Shown: positions 47,491 through 54,117 of the stretch, piece after piece | Position numbering within the stretch: position 1 is the stretch's first letter | Layout: each line of letters opens with the position of its first letter | NCBI RefSeq assembly: GCF_030232265.1 | Contig: NZ_JASPJK010000007.1 | Location: 54,925-118,924 of the forward strand | Source: Corynebacterium sp. MSK041 | GTDB taxonomy: Bacteria > Actinomycetota > Actinomycetes > Mycobacteriales > Mycobacteriaceae | DNA: 64,000 nt | Reading direction: 5' to 3' | Position numbers and translations under genes: made by a program | The notes under the pieces: generated by a model | The model's database searches: none | What the model was told of the DNA's origin: nothing | What the model saw: only the letters and a program-made list of their open reading frames with translations

Positions 47491-48030
47491 CTACTTAGAA
47501 CCGGAAGCAAACTCACCCGTGTTGCGGGAGGTGAAAAGCTCCGAGGTGTCCTTGGACAGGTTCTTCTGAGCCTTACCCGGAACCAAATTCTTCAGCTCCC
47601 CAACAGACTCAATGGTTTTCTCCGGCTTCTTCATGCCCTTGAAACGCTTCACACCCACCAGCGCCAACAGGCCAGCGGTAATGAGCATGAGCAAGAAGAC
47701 CAGACCGAAGCCCCATGCCTCATTGGTCCAAATAGCAATCAACTTGGCCAGGAAGAAGAAAAAGAAGAAGGAAGAAAACAGTGCGATCACACCGGCTGCG
47801 ATGAGCAGGCCACTGCCAATAGCAGCCTTCTTAGCCTCACCCACAACCTCAGTCTTAGCCAGCTCAATCTCGCTGCGCACCAGGCTGGACACCTGCTCAG
47901 TGGCGTTGGACACCAACGTGCCCAGCGAGTCCGCGCCCGGCTGGGTCACGTCTGTATCGCGCAGGGGAATCGAGTCGACCTTTGCGTTAAAGCTGGTCGA
48001 GCCACTGGTGTACATGCCTTTGTTGCTCAC
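47491..48030 (-). CDS. Holin-X (DUF1469)-like membrane protein
   Basis: The 179-residue protein has an N-terminal amphipathic region (LVSNATEQVSSLVRSEIELAKTEV) and two membrane helices (IGSGLLIAAGVIALFSSFFFFFFLAKLIAI and GFGLVFLLMLITAGLLALVG). It then has a charged tail. This is the layout of the actinobacterial holin-X/phage-holin 3_6 family, which despite the name is chromosomal and of unknown role. No prophage genes are nearby. Confidence 0.88.
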   Translation of the reverse strand: MSNKGMYTSGSTSFNAKVDSIPLRDTDVTQPGADSLGTLVSNATEQVSSLVRSEIELAKTEVVGEAKKAAIGSGLLIAAGVIALFSSFFFFFFLAKLIAIWTNEAWGFGLVFLLMLITAGLLALVGVKRFKGMKKPEKTIESVGELKNLVPGKAQKNLSKDTSELFTSRNTGEFASGSK

Positions 48031-48211
48031 GTTGTAAAAAACCTTCCTTCGGTGGGCCGCGGCGGTGGCACGAACTCATACGAATTCGCGTTGAACGCAC
48101 CTTTCAAAGTACCGAAAGTACCGTGACATTGCCTGAAAGATGCTTGAAATAAGCACAGATCCCTCATCCTAGCAGCCACGAAGCAGGTAGGTGCAGGTGG
48201 AGGCAGGTGGG

Positions 48212-49006
48212 CTAGGAAGCGTCACGTCCGCGTTGGGCCAGCCATACGCCCACCGCGGCGAGCGCGGTGACACCGGCGGCAATGCTCGCACCGATGCCGA
48301 TCTCACGGGCGCCAGGGGAGGGGATGAGCGGTTCTGGGTGCTTGAACGTGAGGATCTCCCAGCCGTGTTCCGCGGCATGCTTGCGCAGACCACGCTCCGG
48401 GTTCACGGCAACAGGGTGACCAACAACGTCCAACATCGGGATGTCCGTTGTTGAATCCGAGTAGGCGTAACACTCCGGCAAGTTGTAACCGCGCTCCTCG
48501 GCTAGCTCACGCATCGCCTCGGCCTTCGCTGCGCCTTTGAGGTAGCGCGTGATGGTGCCAGTGAGCTTGCCATCCACTACCTCAGCCTCGGTGGCAACGA
48601 TGGTGTCAATGCCCAGTTCTTTCGCAATGGGCTCCACCAGGATGCGGGCTGAAGCTGAAACGATGACTAAGTCATGCCCCTTTTCGCGGTGGTATTCAAT
48701 GAGTTCTCGTGCCTCCGAATAAATGGCGGGGGTGACCACGGAGCCCATCGTGTCCGTGACAATCTGGGAAATTTCCTCAATGTCCCAGCCTGACACCATC
48801 TCCGCGAGGCGGTCTCGTGTGGCATCCATCTTGTTGCTGGACTGGCCCACAAACATGTACGAAGCTTTGCTGAGGTATAACTCCAGCGCTTCTTGCCGGG
48901 TGATCAAACCGTTCTCGAGGAAGCCACGGCCGAACGCGAAGGCAGAAGACGTGGCGATGATGGTCTTGTCCAAATCGAAGAACGCAGCCGTGGTCGTGGG
49001 CGACAT
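48212..49006 (-). CDS. HAD-IB family phosphatase (SerB1-like)
   Basis: The 264-residue protein has HAD motif I FFDLDKTI, motif II VIVSASA, and motif III/IV ECYAYSDSTTDIPML. It ends with a membrane helix (SIAAGVTALAAVGVWLAQRG). In M. tuberculosis the corresponding gene beside the Flp/6C locus is Rv3661 (serB1), so the neighbourhood is conserved. It is divergent from the 6C RNA and tad genes. Confidence 0.9.
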   Translation of the reverse strand: MSPTTTAAFFDLDKTIIATSSAFAFGRGFLENGLITRQEALELYLSKASYMFVGQSSNKMDATRDRLAEMVSGWDIEEISQIVTDTMGSVVTPAIYSEARELIEYHREKGHDLVIVSASARILVEPIAKELGIDTIVATEAEVVDGKLTGTITRYLKGAAKAEAMRELAEERGYNLPECYAYSDSTTDIPMLDVVGHPVAVNPERGLRKHAAEHGWEILTFKHPEPLIPSPGAREIGIGASIAAGVTALAAVGVWLAQRGRDAS

Positions 49007-49081
49007 GTTGATAGTTTAGCGCGCTCTGGCACGGGCAACATTTTTCGTGCTCATAGCGGGTTTACGTGGGGATTTAGCTGG

Positions 49082-49103
49082 TCTTCGAAAAAAATTTCGA
49101 AGA
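49082..49103. promoter_or_regulatory. LexA-box-like palindrome upstream of 6C RNA
   Basis: TCTTCGAAA-AAAA-TTTCGAAGA is a perfect 9-bp dyad. Its central 16 bases TCGAAAAAAATTTCGA resemble the mycobacterial/corynebacterial SOS box TCGAA(A/C)ANNTGTTCGA. It ends 15 bases before the candidate -35 of the 6C RNA. Confidence 0.5.
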
Positions 49104-49118
49104 TTGTATTGCAAAGTC

Positions 49119-49148
49119 TTGAATTTCTTTATGCCTATGTGCCACAAT
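49119..49148 (+). promoter_or_regulatory. Candidate promoter of the 6C RNA
   Basis: TTGAAT (49119-49124) and CACAAT (49143-49148) are spaced by 18 bases and placed to start transcription near 49155. Confidence 0.5.
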
Positions 49149-49152
49149 GGTG

Positions 49153-49264
49153 CTCGCACGGCCCCGATATACTGTGTGGCCGGCCCCGGTCCAACCCCCC
49201 CGTGACCGGGTTACCCGACGGCCCGCGCACCCCCCCCGATAGCGCGGGCCGTCCCCTATTTTCT
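49153..49264 (+). ncRNA. 6C small RNA
   Basis: Two consecutive hairpins carry runs of C in their loops. The first, CCCGGTC/GACCGGG (49185-49210), has seven C. The second, GACGGCCCGCGC/GCGCGGGCCGTC (49217-49253), has eight C. The second hairpin is followed by CCCCTATTTTC and serves as terminator. This is the defining form of the actinobacterial 6C RNA. Position between a HAD-IB phosphatase and a CpaE-like gene is the same as 6C (B11) between Rv3661 and Rv3660c in M. tuberculosis. The C-rich loops are thought to pair with G-rich ribosome sites. Ends are estimates. Confidence 0.88.
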
Positions 49265-49369
49265 GGATAGCTGCTTGTGCGGTGGGGCACTGTGCAGTGT
49301 GTTCGGCTTGCTGCCTGGCGTTCAGTTGAATGTCCACTTGAGTGTGCAGCGAGCGTGATTATGGGGAGG

Positions 49370-49419
49370 TTATCCACAACTTTTTGGTGATGCATCCACA
49401 TAAAAGAGGGTTATCCACA
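49370..49419 (+). promoter_or_regulatory. Pair of perfect DnaA boxes upstream of the CpaE/Ssd-like gene
   Basis: TTATCCACA occurs at 49370-49378 and 49411-49419, with a related GCATCCACA at 49392-49400 between them. All lie 50-100 bases before the first tad gene. A replication origin is unlikely because no dnaA, dnaN or AT-rich unwinding region is near. Confidence 0.6.
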
Positions 49420-49471
49420 GCCTGTAGGAACGCCTCTTGAGCATGCTGAATATGTGGTTCATCGTGGGGTC

Positions 49472-50593
49472 ATGCGTAATGAAACAGCACCCATCGTCGT
49501 CGCCGTAGACGATGCGCTTCTCCACCCAGAGGCGATGCATCTCGCCGCGGTCACCGGTCGGCTTGTGATTGATGTTCGCGACCCAGCGGAGACAGCACGT
49601 CACATCGCGCGGGGCTTCGCCGTGCTTATCGACGACACTTTTTTAGCCGCTCTCGCCCCCTCCAGTGAAGCTGATGCGCTAGCGCATCCGGGAATGTTCC
49701 GGATTTGTGGGAATGCGGCTGCTGAGGCTGAGGCTGGGACTGGGAAAGCTAGCGAGGGATCTGGCTTGGTGCGGGACTCATTCATGCTCCCAGCAGAGGC
49801 AGCCTCTTTGTTGAAAGCTCTCGGGGAATTGGAGCAGCGGTCACCGCACAGGAATGGTGGCCCGGCTCTTCCGGGATCTGGTGTGGTGCTCACCTTCGTC
49901 GGCGCAGCAGGCGGAGCAGGGACGTCAACTTTGGCTGGGGCGGTGGCGCGCACATTAGCGGGCAAGGTGGCAACTGGTTCTGGTGCGGGCCTCGACCCGG
50001 TGTTGGTGGATGGGCACCGATATTCCGGTGGGTTAGATCTTCTCCTGGGGGTGGAAGATTCCGTGGGTGCGCGGTGGGGTGATATTCAAATCGGGGATGG
50101 AAATGTGGACCGCGGGACCTTCGTCCGTGCGTTGCCGCGCACCTCCGATGGGATTGCGGTGCTGACCCACTCACGTTCAACGTTGCCGGCGCCGATAGAG
50201 GATGTGAGCACGGAACCAGCAGCATTGGAGCGGGCGGTGGCGGTGCTTGGTGGGGGCGGGGTGACCGTCGTGGATGCACCGCCGGGTAGACACATGGTGC
50301 GTAGTGATCACACTTTCATTGTCACCCCGGCGGAGGTGCGTGCTGCAGCGTCGGCTGCGCTCATTGCTGCAGAGTGCCGGGCAAAATCTGTGCCAGCCTC
50401 GGTTGTTCTCCGCCATCGCGCATGGTCAGGGATGACCGTAGAAGAGGTACACCACGTGACCAAAACGGAGGTCATCGCGGAGGTCCCCACGGTTCGGTCC
50501 CTGACCAAAGACACCGAAATCTTTGGGTTGCCAGCGCGCTTACCCCGTGGTTTGAGTGTGGCTACTGAATCGATCATTGGGGCGGTGACGTGA
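49472..50593 (+). CDS. CpaE/TadZ-like ATPase-fold protein (Ssd-like)
   Basis: The 373-residue protein corresponds by position to M. tuberculosis Rv3660c (Ssd, septum site determining). The C-terminal half is a MinD/CpaE-type fold: VLTFVGAAGGAGTSTLAGAVA is a deviant Walker A lacking the usual Lys pair, followed by VTVVDAPPG and HTFIVTPAEV. The N-terminal half is a receiver-like domain without clear phosphorylation residues. It probably places the Tad pilus machine. The start may be the ATG at 49472 or a GTG at 49454. It overlaps tadA as TGATG. Confidence 0.85.
   Translation: MRNETAPIVVAVDDALLHPEAMHLAAVTGRLVIDVRDPAETARHIARGFAVLIDDTFLAALAPSSEADALAHPGMFRICGNAAAEAEAGTGKASEGSGLVRDSFMLPAEAASLLKALGELEQRSPHRNGGPALPGSGVVLTFVGAAGGAGTSTLAGAVARTLAGKVATGSGAGLDPVLVDGHRYSGGLDLLLGVEDSVGARWGDIQIGDGNVDRGTFVRALPRTSDGIAVLTHSRSTLPAPIEDVSTEPAALERAVAVLGGGGVTVVDAPPGRHMVRSDHTFIVTPAEVRAAASAALIAAECRAKSVPASVVLRHRAWSGMTVEEVHHVTKTEVIAEVPTVRSLTKDTEIFGLPARLPRGLSVATESIIGAVT
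49624..49634 (-). repeat. Iterated 11-mer copy in the cpaE-like gene
   Basis: The coding strand carries GCTTATCGACG, read Leu-Ile-Asp-Asp. Confidence 0.8.
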
Positions 50594-51756
50594 TGGACCG
50601 CACCAAAATCATCACCGCGGTGCAACGTCGCTTGGTAGATGATCCACGCCTAGCACCCACACACGGCCGCGTCGATCCTGCTGAACTTGCCGCCGTCATT
50701 CGGGAGGAAGCGGTGGTGATCAGTGACCTAGACGTGCTGGACATCATGCGTGCCTTGCGCGATGAGACAGTGGGAATTGGTCCGCTTGAGCAGTTGCTTG
50801 CTATTGACGGCATTACCGACATCTGCGTCAACGGCCCCGATGACATCTTCATTGACCGGGGTGCAGGACTCGAACGTAGTGGGCTTACCCTGCCCGATGA
50901 TGCGGATGTGCGCCGTCTAGCCACCCGACTGGCCACGACGTGTGGGCGCCGGCTTGATGATGCCCGGCCCTTCGCCGACGGACACCTAACGCGAGATGAT
51001 GGCACCCTCGTACGCTTCCACGCCGTGCTGCCACCCACCTCCGCGGCAGGAACCTGCATTTCCCTGCGAGTACTGCGGAGCAAAACGGCCACGCTTGAGC
51101 AGTTGGAAGCCTCAGGGGCGGTGGATGAGGAAAGGGTGGGGGTGTTGCGGGGGATCGTCGATAAGCGAAAAGCTTTTCTCGTTGTCGGCGGAACCGGAAC
51201 GGGAAAAACAACGTTGCTCGCTGCGATGTTGGCCCAAGTCGCGCCACATGAGCGGATTGTGGCGATTGAGGACACGGTGGAGCTTGTGCCCACCCACCCA
51301 CACGTGGTCAACCTGACATCGCGTGGCGCAAATGCCGAAGGTGCGGGCGAAATCAGCATGTCTGACCTGCTGCAACAATCATTGCGTATGCGCCCGGACC
51401 GCATCGTGGTGGGGGAGATCCGCGGCCCTGAGGTGGTGGATCTTCTCGCCGCTTTGAACACGGGCCACGACGGCGGTGCCGGCACCGTGCACGCCAACTC
51501 GATTGAGGAAGTGCCCGCTCGGTTGGAAGCGCTCGCAGCGTTGGGTGGCCTTGACCGGGCAGCGCTGCATTCGCAGCTCGCCGCTGCGGTGGACGTGGTT
51601 GTAGTGATGAAGCGGCAGCCAGATGGCACGCGCATCGTCCACCAGATTGGCGTGCTACGAGGCAACCCCGTGGTGCCTGAGGTGGTGTGGGACTCCGATC
51701 GCGGACCGCAAGCAGGCTACGAAGACCTCCTTGCGGAACTGGGGGTGGCCGCATGA
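50593..51756 (+). CDS. tadA: TadA/CpaF-type secretion ATPase
   Basis: The 387-residue hexameric ATPase for Flp pilus assembly has an N-terminal domain ending in ITDICVNGPDDIFIDRG and Walker A VVGGTGTGKTT. The Asp box is IVAIEDTVEL, Walker B IVVGEIRGPEV and the His box GHDGGAGTVHANS. It overlaps both neighbours (TGATG and ATGA). Confidence 0.93.
   Translation: MDRTKIITAVQRRLVDDPRLAPTHGRVDPAELAAVIREEAVVISDLDVLDIMRALRDETVGIGPLEQLLAIDGITDICVNGPDDIFIDRGAGLERSGLTLPDDADVRRLATRLATTCGRRLDDARPFADGHLTRDDGTLVRFHAVLPPTSAAGTCISLRVLRSKTATLEQLEASGAVDEERVGVLRGIVDKRKAFLVVGGTGTGKTTLLAAMLAQVAPHERIVAIEDTVELVPTHPHVVNLTSRGANAEGAGEISMSDLLQQSLRMRPDRIVVGEIRGPEVVDLLAALNTGHDGGAGTVHANSIEEVPARLEALAALGGLDRAALHSQLAAAVDVVVVMKRQPDGTRIVHQIGVLRGNPVVPEVVWDSDRGPQAGYEDLLAELGVAA
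51156..51166 (+). repeat. Iterated 11-mer copy in tadA
   Basis: In the coding strand, read Val-Asp-Lys-Arg just before the Walker A region, and followed by GAAAAGC. Confidence 0.8.
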
Positions 51757-52526
51757 TCCCGTTCATCCTCGTCGCTGCCGCGGTGTTCATACTGCCCATC
51801 AGTCCATCCGGCCGCGTCATGGAGCACTCCCAGCGCCGCATTCACCCCGTTGTCCTTCCGGTGGCCATGGTGCTTGTGGTCCCTGCAATCTTGGCTACGG
51901 ACCGCTCAACGCTGCTGATCAGTGCCTGCATGGCTGGGTTCGTCGCTTTGCGCACCTTGTCCAAGGCCCGTGAAAGAAAAACACGGGAGATAGCTCTGGC
52001 CGCCACATCCACATTCCTCGGCCACGTTGTTGCCGCGGTACGCGCCGGGTCCGCGATGCCGGACGCATGCAGCCGGGCAGTGGAACAACTACCGGCGAAC
52101 ACCCCAGCAGAGCTGACAAAGGAGCTACGTCGCGTTGCCGCATTGAGCCGTGGCGGTGGGCAAGGTGCCACAGCGTTGACGTCTTCTGACATGCCCGAAC
52201 TGCGTGAAGTGGGCAATGTGTGGGCGCTGTCTACCCAGCTGGGTATTCCGGCGGCGGATCTTCTCACCAGCGCCCGCACCCGCATTGACCACACGCTGCG
52301 CCACAGGAATGCAACCAAAGCTGCCCTTTCAGGCCCGCGTGCAACAGCCGCCATCCTCGCGGTCCTGCCACTGGCAGGAGTGCTCATGGGCGAAGCGATG
52401 GGTGCGCGACCCATCGCGCTGCTCACCAGTGGTGGGTTAGGCGGGATCTTGCTCGTCGGCGGAACAGCGCTGGTGTGTGCCGGATTCATAACATCCCAGA
52501 CGATCATCGGGAGGGCAGCCGCATGA
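51753..52526 (+). CDS. tadB: TadB-like inner-membrane platform protein
   Basis: The 257-residue T2SSF-type protein has two N-terminal membrane helices, a cytoplasmic helical domain (HVVAAVRAGSAMPDACSRAVEQLP) and two C-terminal helices. The ATG at 51753 overlaps the tadA stop. It forms the membrane platform with TadC. Confidence 0.85.
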   Translation: MIPFILVAAAVFILPISPSGRVMEHSQRRIHPVVLPVAMVLVVPAILATDRSTLLISACMAGFVALRTLSKARERKTREIALAATSTFLGHVVAAVRAGSAMPDACSRAVEQLPANTPAELTKELRRVAALSRGGGQGATALTSSDMPELREVGNVWALSTQLGIPAADLLTSARTRIDHTLRHRNATKAALSGPRATAAILAVLPLAGVLMGEAMGARPIALLTSGGLGGILLVGGTALVCAGFITSQTIIGRAAA

Positions 52527-53155
52527 GTGGAACAGTTGTATTAAGCCTGGTCGCAGCAGTGATGTTCGGTGCCGGTGCGAGCGTGGCACCACCACCGCCA
52601 CGGGGCAGATTGGATAGAGGCGACCCCGTGCCACGTGGCGCATTCACTCTATTGCTTCGCCGTGGCCCGAACCCTAAAACCCCGCGTGATGGCCCCGGTG
52701 TGCGCCACAGGATCGCCAGCGATATTGAGCTCTTTGCCGCCTGCTACCGCGCCGGGCTACCGGCCGCCACAGCAGCGGAAGCGGTTGCTGCCAGTTATGG
52801 CGGCGTTCAACCGGGGCAGGGCACCACAGCTGACATGTGGCGGCGAGTGGTTTCCTACCTCTCACTCGGGGTTGAACCTGACCGGGCCTGGGCCGTCATG
52901 GACGGAACCCCAGGGCTGGAAGAGCTCGCCTCGCTGGTCACCTTGTCTCACGCTTCGGGCACTGCCGTCGCGCAGGGGTGCGACCGCATTGTCACGGAAC
53001 TCCGTGACGCGGCCGCCGATGATGCGACAGCAGCTGCCGAACGCGCAGGGGTGCTCATCAGCATTCCGCTCGCCGCGTTCTTCCTTCCCGCCTTCTTTGT
53101 CCTTGGCCTAGCCCCGGTGGTTATCGGGCTTGGCGCCGGGGTGCTCGGCGGGTGA
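52523..53155 (+). CDS. tadC: TadC-like membrane platform protein
   Basis: The 210-residue protein has an N-terminal membrane helix, the T2SSF helical bundle (IELFAACYRAGLPAATAAEAVAAS) and a C-terminal hydrophobic pair (ISIPLAAFFLPAFFVLGLAPVVIGLG). It overlaps tadB as ATGA. It is shorter than proteobacterial TadC, as usual in the actinobacterial locus. Confidence 0.85.
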   Translation: MSGTVVLSLVAAVMFGAGASVAPPPPRGRLDRGDPVPRGAFTLLLRRGPNPKTPRDGPGVRHRIASDIELFAACYRAGLPAATAAEAVAASYGGVQPGQGTTADMWRRVVSYLSLGVEPDRAWAVMDGTPGLEELASLVTLSHASGTAVAQGCDRIVTELRDAAADDATAAAERAGVLISIPLAAFFLPAFFVLGLAPVVIGLGAGVLGG

Positions 53156-53229
53156 CACAAAAAACCTTTTACAACCACTGAATAAAGACTGAACTAAGAC
53201 AACCAACAAACACATCAAGGAGAAGAACA

Positions 53230-53484
53230 ATGAAAACACTGACGAACCTCAAGGATGCTTTTAGCCAGCCGATTGACCGGGCACTGACCCGCGCTTATGC
53301 CCATGCCACCGCGCGGATGCAGGTGGTGCGGAATGATGCCGGAATGTCCACCATTGAATACGCCATGGGGTCATTGGCAGCCGCGGCACTGGCCGCGGTG
53401 CTCTACATGGTGATCAACGGCAACGGCGTGGTCGATGCGATTGAAGGAATCATCACCGATGCGCTTAGCAACAAGCCGTCCTAA
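53230..53484 (+). CDS. Flp-type pilin (DUF4244)
   Basis: The 84-residue protein has a charged leader, the cleavage-like motif G-M-S-T-I-E-Y-A and a hydrophobic stretch (MGSLAAAALAAVLYMVIN). The Glu at position +4 or +5 after the Gly is typical of type IV/Flp pilins. DUF4244 proteins are the major pilin candidate of actinobacterial Tad loci. It has its own strong ribosome site (AAGGAGAAGAAC) after a 74-base gap, so expression may exceed that of the ATPase genes. Confidence 0.88.
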   Translation: MKTLTNLKDAFSQPIDRALTRAYAHATARMQVVRNDAGMSTIEYAMGSLAAAALAAVLYMVINGNGVVDAIEGIITDALSNKPS

Positions 53485-53782
53485 GGTGATGGATGATCGC
53501 GGTTCCGTCACCATTGAAGCCGCATTATCGCTGGCTGTGTTGGTGACGGTGGCCGCGGCGATCATCGCGGGTATCTCCACCATGGCGGCGTACGTGTCCG
53601 CGGTGGATGTGGCCGGTGCTGCCGCGCGTTCGCACGCGATCGGGGTGGAGTATTCCCCGCCGCGGGCCAACATCGATGTCACGATCTCGGAGAACGCAGA
53701 GATGGTTACCGTGACCGCTCGCGTGCCCGCTGTCGTGCGAGACATGCATGCCACAGCGGTCTATCCAGTGGAGGTGCGGTGA
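53459..53782 (+). CDS. TadE-like minor pilin
   Basis: The 107-residue protein has the pilin-like junction RGSVTIEAALSLAVLVTVAAAIIAG followed by a short extracytoplasmic domain. The start at 53459 overlaps the pilin gene by 26 bases and has GAAGGA 10 bases upstream; an ATG at 53489 is the alternative. It overlaps the next gene as GTGA. Confidence 0.82.
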   Translation: MRLATSRPKVMDDRGSVTIEAALSLAVLVTVAAAIIAGISTMAAYVSAVDVAGAAARSHAIGVEYSPPRANIDVTISENAEMVTVTARVPAVVRDMHATAVYPVEVR

Positions 53783-54105
53783 AGCACAAATTGCTTATCG
53801 GCGATCACGGGTACGCCACCATCCTCTCCGCCAGCATCGTGGCCGCGGTGGTGAGCCTGGCTGTTGTTGTTGCCGGAATAGTCAGCCAAGTGGTGAATTC
53901 CCACCGCGCCCAAGTCGCAGCGGACCTTTCCGCCGTGACAGCAGCAACTGCGTTGTATGCCGGGCATGATCCGTGCGGAAAAGCCACCTTGACCGCCGAG
54001 CTGAACAAAGCGCATGTACTGAGCTGTCAGGTGATCGAGTCCGACACCGTGCTCACAGTGAAGGTTGGGCGTGTTGAGGCTACAGCGCGGGCCGGACCGA
54101 TCTAA
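53779..54105 (+). CDS. Rv3654c/TadE-like pseudopilin
   Basis: The 108-residue protein has GDHGYATILSASIVAAVVSLAVVVAG at the N-terminus and a small domain with two Cys (HDPCGKA and HVLSCQV), probably disulfide-bonded outside. This is the pattern of the helicase/secretion-neighbourhood TadE-like family (Rv3654c). It is the last gene of the locus. No prepilin peptidase (TadV) is encoded here. Confidence 0.82.
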   Translation: MKHKLLIGDHGYATILSASIVAAVVSLAVVVAGIVSQVVNSHRAQVAADLSAVTAATALYAGHDPCGKATLTAELNKAHVLSCQVIESDTVLTVKVGRVEATARAGPI

Positions 54106-54117
54106 ACGCTCGGCGGG

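Larger units (their letters stand above)
49007..49471. other. Regulatory interval with 6C RNA and DnaA boxes
   Basis: These 465 bases hold no protein gene. Their contents in order are a LexA-box-like palindrome, a promoter, the 6C RNA and two perfect DnaA boxes. All are annotated separately. Confidence 0.8.

Noticed and set aside
47491..48030. Prophage remnant suggested by a holin-like protein
   Set aside because: Holin-X/DUF1469 proteins are chromosomal in actinobacteria, and no phage genes or attachment sites are nearby.
49370..49419. Chromosomal origin suggested by DnaA boxes
   Set aside because: Only two perfect boxes, no AT-rich unwinding element and no dnaA/dnaN/rnpA genes nearby.
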